Shown: positions 44,556 to 53,666, counted from the first letter of the stretch. The stretch is 64,000 bases of DNA from PALSA-505 sp963699015 (GCA_963699015.1 CAVOSX010000001.1:744001-808000), one strand, 5' to 3'. Notes: generated by a model from the letters alone, not told the origin. A program made the numbers and translations.

Positions 44556-45629
44556 GTGATCAGGTGGCGCGACGCGGTGGTTACCGCGGTAGGCCGGCAG
44601 TGGCCAGGCGCGGTCGAGCTGGACGTGACGGCCTCGGACGGCGAGACCTGCCGCGCGCTCGCCTACCCGGCCCTCACCGGCCGGCCCGAGCCCGGTGACC
44701 GGGTGCTGCTGAACACCACCGCCTTGGCCCTGGGCCTGGGCACTGGAGGGTACGCGTTCGTGGTCGCCGTTCCCGGCAGGCTGCCGCCTGACGGCCCGCC
44801 CGGCGCCGGGCATCTGGTCAAGGCCCGCTATACCCCGCTGCAGGCGACGGTGCTCGGCGTGGACGAGCAGGACTCGCCGCACCATGACGTGCTCAGCGAT
44901 GCCGACGACCTCGGCGGGATGCCGGTGGTCGTGGCCGACCTGCACTCGGCTCTGCCCGCCATACTGGCCGGCGCGCATGCTCTCGGCCCCGCTCCTCGTG
45001 CCGCCTACATCATGCTGGACGGCGGCGCGCTGCCTGCCTGGTTCTCCCGTACCTGCCCGGCGCTGCGCGAGGCGGGCTGGCTGGCGGGCACGGTCACGGT
45101 CGGCCAGGCGTTCGGCGGCGACCTGGAGGCGGTGACGCTGCACACCGGCCTGCTGGCGGCCCGGCACGTGCTGGCGGCGGATCTGGCCGTGGTGGCGCAG
45201 GGACCGGGCAATCTCGGCACCGGAACGCGCTGGGGATTCTCCGGCGTCGCCTGCGGCGAGGCGGTCAACGCCGCGGCGGTCCTGAACGGGCGCCCGGTGG
45301 CTTCGCTGCGGGTCAGCGAGGCCGACCCGAGGCCGCGGCACCGCGGCGTCTCGCACCACAGCCTGACCGCCTACGGCCGGGTCGCCCTGGCCCGGGCGGA
45401 CGTGGTCGTGCCCGAGCTGCCCGGGGAGTTCGGCGCGCAGGTAGCCGCGCAGGCCGCCCCGCTCGGGCAGCGTCATGCCCTTGTCCGGGTGCCGGTGGAC
45501 GGGCTGGATGGGGCGCTGCGCGCCTGCCCGGTGCCGCTGTCCACGATGGGCCGCGGGCTCGACCAGGACCCGGCGTACTTCCTGGCCGCCGCGGCCGCCG
45601 GACGGCACGCCCGGTCACTTCTGGGGTGA
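44556..45629 (+). CDS. DUF3866 protein
   Basis: The 357-residue protein starts at a GTG at 44556. It has a beta-rich N-terminal domain (AVELDVTASDGETCRALAYP, GDRVLLNTTALALGLGTGGYAFVV) and a C-terminal region with QGPGNLGTGTRWGFSG (about 217-232) and RHRGVSHHSLTAYGRVALARADVVVPELPG. This pattern matches the DUF3866 family found beside pafBC genes in many actinobacteria, function unknown. Its glycine- and histidine-rich motifs suggest an enzyme. It is convergent with the HNH gene. Confidence 0.75.
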   Translation: MIRWRDAVVTAVGRQWPGAVELDVTASDGETCRALAYPALTGRPEPGDRVLLNTTALALGLGTGGYAFVVAVPGRLPPDGPPGAGHLVKARYTPLQATVLGVDEQDSPHHDVLSDADDLGGMPVVVADLHSALPAILAGAHALGPAPRAAYIMLDGGALPAWFSRTCPALREAGWLAGTVTVGQAFGGDLEAVTLHTGLLAARHVLAADLAVVAQGPGNLGTGTRWGFSGVACGEAVNAAAVLNGRPVASLRVSEADPRPRHRGVSHHSLTAYGRVALARADVVVPELPGEFGAQVAAQAAPLGQRHALVRVPVDGLDGALRACPVPLSTMGRGLDQDPAYFLAAAAAGRHARSLLG

Positions 45630-45667
45630 TGGTCCGGGCGGTGGTGCCGAGCGGGACCCGGGCGCCG

Positions 45668-47587
45668 CTATCGGTGATAGTTCGCGGGCCGGGTGGAATA
45701 GACGCGCCCGCTCGGCGTGGTCCAGATCAGCACCCCCGGCTGCGGCTGCGTCAGCCGCCAGCCGTGCGCCTGTTTCGCGCGGTGGTGCCGTCGGCAAAGG
45801 GGGGCAAGATTGCATTCGCAGGTCCACCCGTCCTGGTCGTAGCCGCGGGTGTGGTCGAGGTCGCAGGCCGCGGCGGGGCGGCGGCAGCCGGGCGCGGTAC
45901 AGGTACTGGTCCGCGCCCGGACCAGCCGCTGCAGCCGGGGGCTTGGCCGGTAGCCGGGCTCGCAATGCCGGTGGTCGCACGAGCCGGTGGCCACCGGCTC
46001 GGCGGTGACCGCGACTGTCCAACCGCGGCCGGCGGGTCCGCTGCCCTGTGCCCTGTTACCTTCTGGCCCGCTGACGCTGACCCTGGTACGGCCGGATGCG
46101 GTGCCGTGCGCGAGGGCGGTGCCGTCGGGGGCGGTGACGGTGATCTGCCAGTGGGTGGCGCGGTGCCCGGCGACCGCGCATGCCAGCACCCGGGCGGTGT
46201 CTGCATCCAGCGGCCCGTACCCAGCGGCCTGCCCGGGAGCCTGGGTCAGGGCGAGCAGGGTGGTCAACGGCACGGTCAGGTTCACCGTCCCGGCCAGCGG
46301 CGGCAGCGCGGTGCCGGGTCCGGGCCCGCGCAGCCCGTCGGGAAGGCCGAGGCCGCCGGTCTCTGCGTCTGACCCTGGGCCGGCCGGGCGGCGGCGTCCG
46401 ACCCTGGGCCGGCCGGGTGGCGGCGTCCGACCCTGGGCCGGCCGGGCGGCGGGACGGGGAACGGTACCGCCGGAGGGCGAGAAAGCGTGGTCGGGCGCCG
46501 GGTCTGGGCCGGGATTGCCCGGGACAGACGGGTCGGCGGGGGGTAGCAGGTCGGCGGGCGGCGCGTCGATGGGCAGGCCGAGCAGCAGCGCCAGGTAGGC
46601 GCGGGCTCGCAGCAGGTCGGTGCCGCCGGCCGCACCCTGCCCGCGCCACGCGGCGGCGATCTGGCAGAGCCGCTTGTCGGCCGCGAGTGCCTGCGCCGAG
46701 GGCAGGTGCCAGCCGGCCAGCGACGCGGTGCCGCAGGGCTCCGGCCAGCAATCTACGCGCGCGCTCTTCTCCGTCTCCTCCCGGCGCCGCCGCGCGGCCT
46801 GCGGATCAACCGCCAGCACCGCGCGCGCCACCACCGCGCGCAGCTGCCCGGTGGTCAGCCCGGGCGCGCGGGGCAGCACCGCGGCCTCCACCGCGTCCGC
46901 GTGATCCGCATCCAGCGCGCTCACGCCCTCGATGATGATCTTGGCCCGCGGCAGGTCGATCCGGCCCGTCTCCAGCGCGCCGAAGGTAGCCGGGCGCCCG
47001 GCCAGGTCAAGGGCCAGGCCCAGCTCCGCGTCGGCGGACCGGGCCGTCAGCGTCAGTGCCAGCGCCACCTCGTCGGCGATGAACTCGCTCATCCGCGACG
47101 GGAACGCGCCGGGCGCGGCGGGCGGCGTGCCGCAGGCCGGGCGGCGGCGCGCCAGCTCGGTGATGGTGGCCAGCTCGCGGGCCTGCGCCCAGGCGGCCAG
47201 TCGCCGCCAGCCGCGCAGCACCCCGATCAGCGAGTCATCGTCGGTGTCCGCGAGCCGCCGGTGCGCGTCGTCGGCGAACCCGGCCAGGCTCACCCCGGGA
47301 GCCAGCACGTCCAGCGTGCCGCCGTCGGCGAACCCTGCCCCGCGACCGGAGCCGTCGCGGGGCAGGAACCCGGCCGGGCCGAACTCGGGCACCGGGGCCG
47401 GGCCTTCGGCGATCAGCTGCTCCAGCTCCGGGGTCATCAGGTCGGCCAGCGCGTCCGGGCGGCCGCAATCCGGGTCTGCCCAGCGGTCCGGGCCGTCCTC
47501 GTCAGGCGGGATGTCGGCCTCGGTCAGCGAGGCCAGCGCGGCCTCCAGGATCTCCTCCTGCGACCAGGACTGCGAAGCGGCCGGCAC
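45668..47587 (-). CDS. 13E12/DUF222 protein with C-terminal HNH endonuclease domain
   Basis: The 639-residue protein starts at a GTG at 47587 with GGGAGG upstream. The N-terminal half is DUF222 (LRGWRRLAAWAQARELATITELARRRP, about 125-152, and the alpha-helical repeat through about 320). A low-complexity proline/arginine-rich linker (about 345-425) precedes the HNH region: TCTAPGCRRPAAACDLDHT and CNLAPLCRRHHRAK, the two cysteine pairs and DLDH/HH of an H-N-H nuclease. Such proteins are numerous in actinobacteria and were named 13E12 repeat proteins in mycobacteria; their role is unsettled, possibly mobile-element derived. The linker contains out-of-phase 29-bp DNA repeats. Confidence 0.88.
   Translation of the reverse strand: MPAASQSWSQEEILEAALASLTEADIPPDEDGPDRWADPDCGRPDALADLMTPELEQLIAEGPAPVPEFGPAGFLPRDGSGRGAGFADGGTLDVLAPGVSLAGFADDAHRRLADTDDDSLIGVLRGWRRLAAWAQARELATITELARRRPACGTPPAAPGAFPSRMSEFIADEVALALTLTARSADAELGLALDLAGRPATFGALETGRIDLPRAKIIIEGVSALDADHADAVEAAVLPRAPGLTTGQLRAVVARAVLAVDPQAARRRREETEKSARVDCWPEPCGTASLAGWHLPSAQALAADKRLCQIAAAWRGQGAAGGTDLLRARAYLALLLGLPIDAPPADLLPPADPSVPGNPGPDPAPDHAFSPSGGTVPRPAARPAQGRTPPPGRPRVGRRRPAGPGSDAETGGLGLPDGLRGPGPGTALPPLAGTVNLTVPLTTLLALTQAPGQAAGYGPLDADTARVLACAVAGHRATHWQITVTAPDGTALAHGTASGRTRVSVSGPEGNRAQGSGPAGRGWTVAVTAEPVATGSCDHRHCEPGYRPSPRLQRLVRARTSTCTAPGCRRPAAACDLDHTRGYDQDGWTCECNLAPLCRRHHRAKQAHGWRLTQPQPGVLIWTTPSGRVYSTRPANYHR
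46371..46450. repeat. 29-bp tandem repeats inside the HNH gene linker
   Basis: Units beginning GACCCTGGGCCGGCCGGGC start at 46371, 46400 and 46429, so the period is 29 bp; the third unit diverges after about 22 bases. Because 29 is not a multiple of three, each copy is read in a different frame, so gain or loss of one copy would shift the downstream HNH domain out of frame. Confidence 0.9.
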
Positions 47588-47766
47588 CGGCTCACCTCCC
47601 TCCGACTACGGGGCGAAAGACCCAGGGTAATTCACGTTCTTCGAATACAGTATCGCATCGCTACGACATTCTGCCACTGCGACACGCCGGCAGGCTCGGC
47701 AGCGGTCGGCGAGCCGCCGAACTGACCGGTCCCTCGCCCCGGCCCGCTGCTCGTTATCCTCAGTCG

Positions 47767-50085
47767 GTGACCGATTTCTCCGGCGTTTCCGGTCTGCGGG
47801 ATGAGGTTGTCCTGGTACGGGACGGCTTCGGCATCCCGCATATCCGGGCCAGCTGCGCCGCCGACGCCTGGTTCGCGATGGGCCTGGCCTGCGCCCAGGA
47901 CCGGCTGTCCCAGATGGAGTACGACCGGCGCCGGGCGGCCGGGCGGTGGGCCGAGATCGCCGGGCCGGCGGCCGTGCCCGGCGACGTGCTCTCCCGGCGG
48001 CTGAACATCACCGAAGCCGCGCACGCCGACATGGGCGTCATGTCGGCCCCGGTGCGCGCGATGTTCGAGGCGTACGCCCGCGGCGTCAACGAGGCCATCG
48101 GCACGGGCCACGGCCGGGCCGAGCTGGCCGGAGCCGCGATCGAGCCCTGGCAGCCGTGGCATTCGGTGGCCGCGTACAAGGTCAGGCACATCCTCATGGG
48201 GCAATGGCAGTACAAGCTGACCGAGGCCATGGTGCTGGCCCGGGCGGGCGCCGAGGCCTTCGGCCAGCTGGACATCAGACCCCCGGCCGGCTCGCCGCTC
48301 AGCGTGCCGCCGGGCGGCCGGCTGGCCCGGGTGATCGCCGAAGCCGGCGACGAGGTCGCCCGCGCCGCTCCGCACCTGGGGTTCCTGGCCGAGGCGGAGC
48401 CAGGCTCGAACGCGTGGGCGGTCAGCGGCCGCCGGACCGCGCACGGCGGCGCCGTGCTGTGCAACGACTCGCACCGGGCGCTCGACGCCCCCAACGTCTA
48501 CTGGCAGTGCCACCTGTCCTGCCCGGATTTCGACGTGATCGGCGCTACCTTCGCCGGCGTCCCCGGATTCCCGCACTTCGGCCACAACGGGCACGTGGCC
48601 TGGGCGATCACCCACGGCAGCGCCGACACCCAGGACCTGTACCTCGAGCAGTTCGACGAGAGCCGGCCCGGCTGGTACCGCACCGAAGACGGATGGCAGC
48701 AAGCCGGCCGGCGGACAGAGACGATCATGGTACGCGGCGCTGAGCCGGTCACCGCCGAGGTGTGGACGACCCGGCACGGCCAGGTCGTGCACGGTGATCC
48801 GCGCGCCGGGATCGCGATCGCGCTCAAGTACACGGCGACGTGCCGGGCCGGCCGTGGCTTCGAGCCGCTGCTGCCGATGCTGACCGCGCGCGACGCCGGC
48901 GCGCTCATCGAGGCCCAGCGCGAGTGGGTGGACCCGGTGAACAACCTGGTCGCCGCGGACACCGGCGGCCGCATCGCCTACCAGGCGCGCGGCGAGCTGC
49001 CGGTCCGCTCGTCCGCCGCGCACCGCCGGCTGCCCGTCCCCGGCTGGGACGGCGGGTGCGAGTGGACGGGGAGCGTGCCGTTCGACCAGATGCCCCGGAT
49101 GGTCGACCCGGAGGCCGGCTTCGTGATGACCGCCAACAACGTCATCACCGACGGCGACGACCCCTATATCAGCTACACGTTCAGCCATCCGTTCCGCGCC
49201 GAGCGGCTCCGGCAGCAGCTGGCGGGCACCGAGCGGCACACCACGGAGGGGCTCGCCGCCCTGCAGTCGGACATGGTCTCCTGGGCGGCGCAGGCCTGGA
49301 CCCGCCTGCTGGGCAGCCTCGGCCCGCTGCCTGAGGATTCGGCCGAACGGGCCCGGCTGATGCTGGCGGGCTGGGACGGCGAACTGCGGGCAGAATCCGG
49401 CCCGGCGCTGCTCTATGGCTGCTTCCAGCGAGCACTGGCCGCCGCGCTCTACCGCCCGCGGCTCGGCGACGCCACCTGGGGCTGGCTGGTCCGCGGTGAC
49501 GTCGTGGCAGCCAGCCTGATCCGCCGGTGGCTGGCCAGCGACACCTGGGAACTTCTCGGCGGTCCCGTCCGGGGCGACCGGGACCCGGCGCGGGGCGACC
49601 GCGACCCGGCGCGGGGCGAGCGGGACCCGGCGCGGGGCGACCGGGTGCGCAGCGTGCTGCCCGCCGCGCTCGCCGCCGCCTGGAAGCAGGCCAGCGAGGT
49701 CGGCGATCCGCCGCAGTGGCACTGGGCCGAGAACCACCAGGCCCAGGCGGTGCATCCGCTGGCCGGACAGCCGGTGCCGCCGGCGGTCGGCATGGGGGGC
49801 GACGGCGACACCATTCAGGTTTCCGGCTACGGTTGGCGGGAGGGCGCGCCGTTCCGGGTGACGTCGCTCTCGGTATACCGGCAGGTGGTGGACCTGGCGT
49901 CGCCCGAGACGGCCAGCTTTGTGATCCCGGGTGGCACGTCCGGAGATCCGGAAGATCCGCACTTCGCCGACCAGCTGGCCGAATGGGCCAGGCACCGGCG
50001 CGTCCCGATGCTGTCACGCTGGGCGGATGTCGAGGCGGCGGCCGAGACCAGGACGGTGCTGCGGCCCGGCGGTAGGCACTACTAA
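47767..50085 (+). CDS. Penicillin acylase family Ntn-hydrolase
   Basis: The 772-residue protein is an S45 amidase precursor. An alpha segment (RDGFGIPHIRASCAADAWFAMGLACAQDRLSQMEYDRRRAAGRWAE start) ends before the catalytic serine, S214 in PGSNAWAVSGRRTAHGGAVLCNDSH, which becomes the N-terminus of the beta subunit after self-cleavage. TANNVITDGDDPYISYTFSH is a further family segment. Natural substrates are often N-acyl compounds such as acyl-homoserine lactones or lipopeptides. No signal peptide is visible, so it is probably cytoplasmic, unlike secreted penicillin acylases. A 7-residue repeat lies at 602-626. It starts with a GTG and is followed 15 bases later by the DoxX-like gene. Confidence 0.88.
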   Translation: MTDFSGVSGLRDEVVLVRDGFGIPHIRASCAADAWFAMGLACAQDRLSQMEYDRRRAAGRWAEIAGPAAVPGDVLSRRLNITEAAHADMGVMSAPVRAMFEAYARGVNEAIGTGHGRAELAGAAIEPWQPWHSVAAYKVRHILMGQWQYKLTEAMVLARAGAEAFGQLDIRPPAGSPLSVPPGGRLARVIAEAGDEVARAAPHLGFLAEAEPGSNAWAVSGRRTAHGGAVLCNDSHRALDAPNVYWQCHLSCPDFDVIGATFAGVPGFPHFGHNGHVAWAITHGSADTQDLYLEQFDESRPGWYRTEDGWQQAGRRTETIMVRGAEPVTAEVWTTRHGQVVHGDPRAGIAIALKYTATCRAGRGFEPLLPMLTARDAGALIEAQREWVDPVNNLVAADTGGRIAYQARGELPVRSSAAHRRLPVPGWDGGCEWTGSVPFDQMPRMVDPEAGFVMTANNVITDGDDPYISYTFSHPFRAERLRQQLAGTERHTTEGLAALQSDMVSWAAQAWTRLLGSLGPLPEDSAERARLMLAGWDGELRAESGPALLYGCFQRALAAALYRPRLGDATWGWLVRGDVVAASLIRRWLASDTWELLGGPVRGDRDPARGDRDPARGERDPARGDRVRSVLPAALAAAWKQASEVGDPPQWHWAENHQAQAVHPLAGQPVPPAVGMGGDGDTIQVSGYGWREGAPFRVTSLSVYRQVVDLASPETASFVIPGGTSGDPEDPHFADQLAEWARHRRVPMLSRWADVEAAAETRTVLRPGGRHY
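49570..49645. repeat. 21-bp in-frame tandem repeats in the acylase gene
   Basis: Three full units (49570-49590, 49591-49611, 49612-49632) and a partial fourth encode R-G-D/E-R-D-P-A repeats at residues 602-626. The period is in frame, so unit number can vary without disrupting the protein, and the segment is probably a charged surface loop. Confidence 0.93.
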
Positions 50086-50100
50086 GGCTGAGGAGGGCAC

Positions 50101-50556
50101 GTGCGGTTGCAGGAGATGGCGCGGCGGGCGCCAGGGCGGCTGGTGGCGGGCGGGTTCATTCTTAACTCCGGGCTCGGCAAGTGGGGCGCCGACGAGGAAA
50201 CCGCGGCCCGGCTGCACGGCATGGCCGTGGGCACGTACCCGTTCCTCGCCAAGATGAGCCCGAAGGACTTTGCCCGGCTGCTGGCGGCCTCAGAGATCGC
50301 GCTGGGCTCGGCCCTGCTGCTGCCGGTCATTCCCGCCGGGCTGGCCGGCGCCGGGCTGACCGCCTTCGCCGCCAGCTTGCTCGGCCTCTACGGCCGCACC
50401 CCGGGCATGCGCAAGGAGGGGAGCCCGTTCCCCACTCAGCAGGGCACCGCCCTGGCCAAGGATGTGTGGATGCTGGGCATCGGCCTCGGCCTGGTCATCG
50501 ACGCCGCCACGCAGCGCGCCCCTGCGCCGCCCGTGCCCGCGCCGCCCGAGGAATAG
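50101..50556 (+). CDS. DoxX-like small membrane protein
   Basis: The 151-residue protein begins at a GTG and has about three to four hydrophobic segments (LLAASEIALGSALLLPVIPAGLAGAGLTAFAASLLGLYG and VWMLGIGLGLVID), with a proline-rich tail. The arrangement resembles DoxX/DoxD membrane subunits, and the early APGRLVAGGFILNSGLGKW segment fits the first DoxX helix. Function is unknown in most homologues; some are linked to quinone or redox biology. It probably shares the penicillin acylase transcript. Confidence 0.65.
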   Translation: MRLQEMARRAPGRLVAGGFILNSGLGKWGADEETAARLHGMAVGTYPFLAKMSPKDFARLLAASEIALGSALLLPVIPAGLAGAGLTAFAASLLGLYGRTPGMRKEGSPFPTQQGTALAKDVWMLGIGLGLVIDAATQRAPAPPVPAPPEE

Positions 50557-50561
50557 AAAGC

Positions 50562-51596
50562 TCACATCCTGCCCGCCCTGACCGCCTCGGCGATCCACGG
50601 GATGACCTGATCGAGCGTCAGGTCCAGTGAGGTAGTCGCCTCGAAGCCGAGGACCCGCTTCGCCTTCTCGATGGCCGGAACCCGGCGCTGCACGTCGTAC
50701 TCGAACGGCTCGTCGTGTACCAGCCGCAGCGGCACGTCGTCACCCTTGATCTTCCGCCAGACCAGCTCCGCCAGCTCGCGGACGGTAGTGCTCTCAGCGG
50801 TGGACAGGTTGAAGTCCTGGCCTTCCGCGTCCGGGTGTTCCATGGCCAGCACGATGCCGCGGGCCAGGTCCCCGCCGTAGGTGTAGTGCCGAACCTGCTC
50901 GCCGGAGCCGAGTATGTGCAGCGGGTCCTGGCCCTTGAGCACCTTCAGCACCAAGTCGGGCACCACGTGGCTCATGGCGAGCTTGATGTTGCCGGACAGG
51001 ATCTCCTCGTCGCCGAGGGCGCGGCTCTCACCGGTGCCCACGCAGTTAAACGGGCGCACGATGGTGTAGGGCAGGCCGTACTGGTCGTTCGCGGCGTGGG
51101 CGAAATATTCTACCGCCAGCTTCTGGAATCCGTAGGACGACAGCGGCGGCGGAATCTCCCGTTCCTGCCCCTCGAACGAGGGCCAGGAATCGGCGCTCTC
51201 GAACACCATCGAGGAGGACATGTAGGTGACCTTGCGCAGCTTGCCCTGGCGGTGGGCCTTGATCGCGCCATCGCAGGACGCCGCGATGATGCGCTCGTTG
51301 GTGGCGAGCAGGTCATAGGGATAGGTGTGGAAGTAGGAAATACCGCCGATCATGGCGGCGCCGGCGATGAAATGGTCGCAGTCGGCCAGCAATCTCGACA
51401 TCAGGCCGGTGTCCCTGGCATCGCCTTCGACCAGCCGGTAGGCCGGGTGGTCGTCGTAAGACTTCCGCACCCTGCCGTACTTGGAGTAGTTGTCAAGTCC
51501 GGTCACGGCGTAACCGCGTTCGAGCAGCTCTTCGATGACATAGCCGGCGATGAAGCCTGCCGAGCCGCTGACCAGGACCCTCTCCATGGCGGTCAT
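50562..51596 (-). CDS. NAD-dependent sugar epimerase/dehydratase (extended SDR)
   Basis: The 344-residue protein has the extended-SDR nucleotide motif VSGSAGFIAGYVIEELL (about residues 8-24), the catalytic MSSSMVFE and YGFQK positions, and NCVGTGE in the sugar-binding region. It resembles UDP-glucose epimerases and dTDP-sugar dehydratases. It is the last gene of a three-gene operon with a GT2 and a UDP/GDP-sugar dehydrogenase, four-base overlaps joining each pair, so the set likely makes and transfers an unusual sugar, possibly to a lipid or cell-wall acceptor. Confidence 0.9.
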   Translation of the reverse strand: MTAMERVLVSGSAGFIAGYVIEELLERGYAVTGLDNYSKYGRVRKSYDDHPAYRLVEGDARDTGLMSRLLADCDHFIAGAAMIGGISYFHTYPYDLLATNERIIAASCDGAIKAHRQGKLRKVTYMSSSMVFESADSWPSFEGQEREIPPPLSSYGFQKLAVEYFAHAANDQYGLPYTIVRPFNCVGTGESRALGDEEILSGNIKLAMSHVVPDLVLKVLKGQDPLHILGSGEQVRHYTYGGDLARGIVLAMEHPDAEGQDFNLSTAESTTVRELAELVWRKIKGDDVPLRLVHDEPFEYDVQRRVPAIEKAKRVLGFEATTSLDLTLDQVIPWIAEAVRAGRM

Positions 51597-52357
51597 TCAC
51601 CCTTCTCGTGAGGGGCCCGGCCAGTCCGGGCCCGGATCTGCTCGGCAGTCAGCGGCGGCCCGAAGGCGAAACGGTACCAGCGCAGGTAACTGGGTATCCA
51701 CGGGAGCAGCTTGAAGTTGGACATCCCGGCCTGGCGGTCCAGCCATATGGTCGGGATTTCCGCTACCGGCTTGCGCATCCGCCTGGCCTTGGCCGTGAGC
51801 TCGATGCCTATCTCGAAGCCGTCCCGTGAGTCGATGCCGACCTCGCGGACGAATGGCGTCGAGTACGCCTTGAACGAGTTGGTCGCATCGCGCGTCCCGG
51901 TGTGGGCGAGTATCCGCAGCGACCGGCCGGCGGTCTTGGACATCAGGCCCTTCACGTAGGGGCCGCCCACCTGCTGGCCGCCGGCCATGTACCGGGAGGC
52001 CACGGCCACCGCCACGCCGCGCTCGACCAGCCGGGCGAGGTCGTCGATCTGGCGGACGTCATCGCAGCCGTCCGCCATCGTGACCACGGCCACCGGGGCC
52101 GCCGCGACGTCGATGCCGTACCGGATGGCGTTCGCGGGCCCCGGGCCGTAGCTGTTGACCAGGCACCGGAGCCTCGGCTCCTTTTTCGCGTACTCGTTGA
52201 TCACCGGGATCGTCGTGTCGTCCTCGGTGTCCACCACGACGAGCACCTCGGAGGGTAGCTTGACCGACTCGAACAGCCGGTCGAGCACCTCGATGATCTG
52301 CTCGCCCTCGTTGTAGGCGGGCATGACCACCGATACGCGCGGCTCGCCCACGGTCAA
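51593..52357 (-). CDS. Family 2 glycosyltransferase
   Basis: The 254-residue protein has VSVVMPAYNEGEQIIEVLDRLFE at the N-terminus, VVVDTEDDTT and VTMADGCDDVRQID as the nucleotide/metal site, and AEIPTIWLDRQAGMSNFKL near the end. This is a DPMS-type GT-A fold without visible membrane helices. It probably transfers a sugar from a nucleotide donor to a polyprenyl phosphate or similar carrier. It overlaps its neighbours by four bases on both sides. Confidence 0.9.
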   Translation of the reverse strand: MTVGEPRVSVVMPAYNEGEQIIEVLDRLFESVKLPSEVLVVVDTEDDTTIPVINEYAKKEPRLRCLVNSYGPGPANAIRYGIDVAAAPVAVVTMADGCDDVRQIDDLARLVERGVAVAVASRYMAGGQQVGGPYVKGLMSKTAGRSLRILAHTGTRDATNSFKAYSTPFVREVGIDSRDGFEIGIELTAKARRMRKPVAEIPTIWLDRQAGMSNFKLLPWIPSYLRWYRFAFGPPLTAEQIRARTGRAPHEKGE

Positions 52358-53583
52358 ATGAGAACGCCCTTCCCGAGCACATTCCAGATGTCGGCCACCG
52401 GCTTGCCGGTCACCAGGGCGCGGTACTCAGGGTGCGGAGTGGCGATGACGAGCAGGTCGGCCTCGGCAATCACCGTGTCGAGCGGCAGCAGATCCTGGTC
52501 CGTCGTGACGTAGGGGTCGGTGCACAGCACCCGGCCCGCCTTGAACGCCAGGATCCTCTTGAGCTTGTAGGACAGGCTCGACCTGGTGTCGTCGCTGCCG
52601 CCCTTGAACGCCATGCCCAGCACGCCGACGGTCATCGCGGCCAGGTTGTACCGCTGCTCAAGACGGCCGGTCAGGTACAGCGGGAGACCCTCGTTGATGG
52701 TCATCGCGGTGTGGCCGAGCGTGAAGTTGTTGTTGTTGTAGGCGGCCAGCTGCATAGTGTCCTTGAACAGGCACGGGCCCGCGGCGAAGCCGGCGCCCGG
52801 CATGTCGGCCGCTCTCGGGTAGTCGGCCGCCAGCCCCTGGCGGATCCGCTCGAAGTCGAGGCCCCGGTCATTCGCCATCATGTACAGCTGGTTCGCGGTC
52901 GCGAACTTGATGTACCGCCACACGTTGGTGAACAGCTTGGCGAGCTCTGCCTCCTCCGGAGACATCGGGACCAGGTGATCAGTGAGCAAGGTGAACAGCT
53001 TGCTCGCCCGCTCCAGGCCGGCCGGCGTCCGGCAGGACACGATCTGCGGCAGCTCGAACAGCTCCGTCATCGCCTTGCCCTCGGCGATCCGTTCCGGGCA
53101 GAACGCCACGTCCATCGTCACGCCCAGGTCCGCGACCATCTTCTCCACCAGCGCGGTCACGCCCGGGTACACCGTGCTGCGCAGGATCAGGATCTGGCCT
53201 TCGCGCAAGTACCTGGCGCAGCCGGCGAGCGCGTTCGGTATGGCCGCCTGGTCCGGATTGAGGTGCTCGTCAACTGGCGTTCCGATCACCACGATCACGT
53301 GCTCCGCGGTGGCCACGATGGCCGGGTCCGCCGACGCCTCGAGACGGCCGTCGGCGATCACCCGCTCGAGGATCGCGGCCGCGCCGGGCTCGCTGAACGG
53401 CATCCGGCCGGCGTTGACGGTCTGGACCGCCTCGGCGCTCACGTCGTAGATGGCTACCTGGGCCCCGCGGTCAGCGAAGGCAATGGCGAGCGGCAGGCCG
53501 ACGTGCCCGCAGCCGCCGATCACCACCACGTCCTTGCGGAAGGAACCGCCGGGCGACGGATCAGTCAATGCAGGCACCTCCAC
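52354..53583 (-). CDS. UDP-glucose/GDP-mannose dehydrogenase family (WecC-like)
   Basis: The 409-residue protein oxidises C6 of a nucleotide sugar to a uronate. It has the NAD motif VVVIGGCGHVGLPLAIAFADRG (about 19-40), the catalytic lysine region and AAGPCLFKDTMQLA, where C271 and K274 match the thiohemiacetal cysteine and its partner. The third domain has VGVLGMAFKGGSDDTRSS. The first codon is GTG at 53583, but a TTG at 53568 with GGAGG eight bases upstream is an equally plausible start. It heads the three-gene operon ending at 50562. Confidence 0.9.
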   Translation of the reverse strand: MEVPALTDPSPGGSFRKDVVVIGGCGHVGLPLAIAFADRGAQVAIYDVSAEAVQTVNAGRMPFSEPGAAAILERVIADGRLEASADPAIVATAEHVIVVIGTPVDEHLNPDQAAIPNALAGCARYLREGQILILRSTVYPGVTALVEKMVADLGVTMDVAFCPERIAEGKAMTELFELPQIVSCRTPAGLERASKLFTLLTDHLVPMSPEEAELAKLFTNVWRYIKFATANQLYMMANDRGLDFERIRQGLAADYPRAADMPGAGFAAGPCLFKDTMQLAAYNNNNFTLGHTAMTINEGLPLYLTGRLEQRYNLAAMTVGVLGMAFKGGSDDTRSSLSYKLKRILAFKAGRVLCTDPYVTTDQDLLPLDTVIAEADLLVIATPHPEYRALVTGKPVADIWNVLGKGVLI

Positions 53584-53666
53584 GCCTGTGCGGGGCGGTC
53601 GTACGGAACCGTGAGCATACCGGGTATCAGCCCGCCTGCGGGTTGCGACTGGCGCGTCGGGCCGGC

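Noticed and set aside
45668..47587. DUF222-HNH gene as part of an insertion sequence or intron
   Set aside because: No flanking inverted or direct repeats or interrupted gene could be seen; such genes are widespread chromosomal genes in actinobacteria.
47632..49995. Long antisense open frame opposite penicillin acylase
   Set aside because: Shadow frame without motifs; acylase residues are intact on the plus strand.
53630..53641. CCCGC-CT-GCGGG as a terminator after the FKBP gene
   Set aside because: Only a 5-bp stem with a two-base loop, and it lies just upstream of the next gene start; too weak to list.
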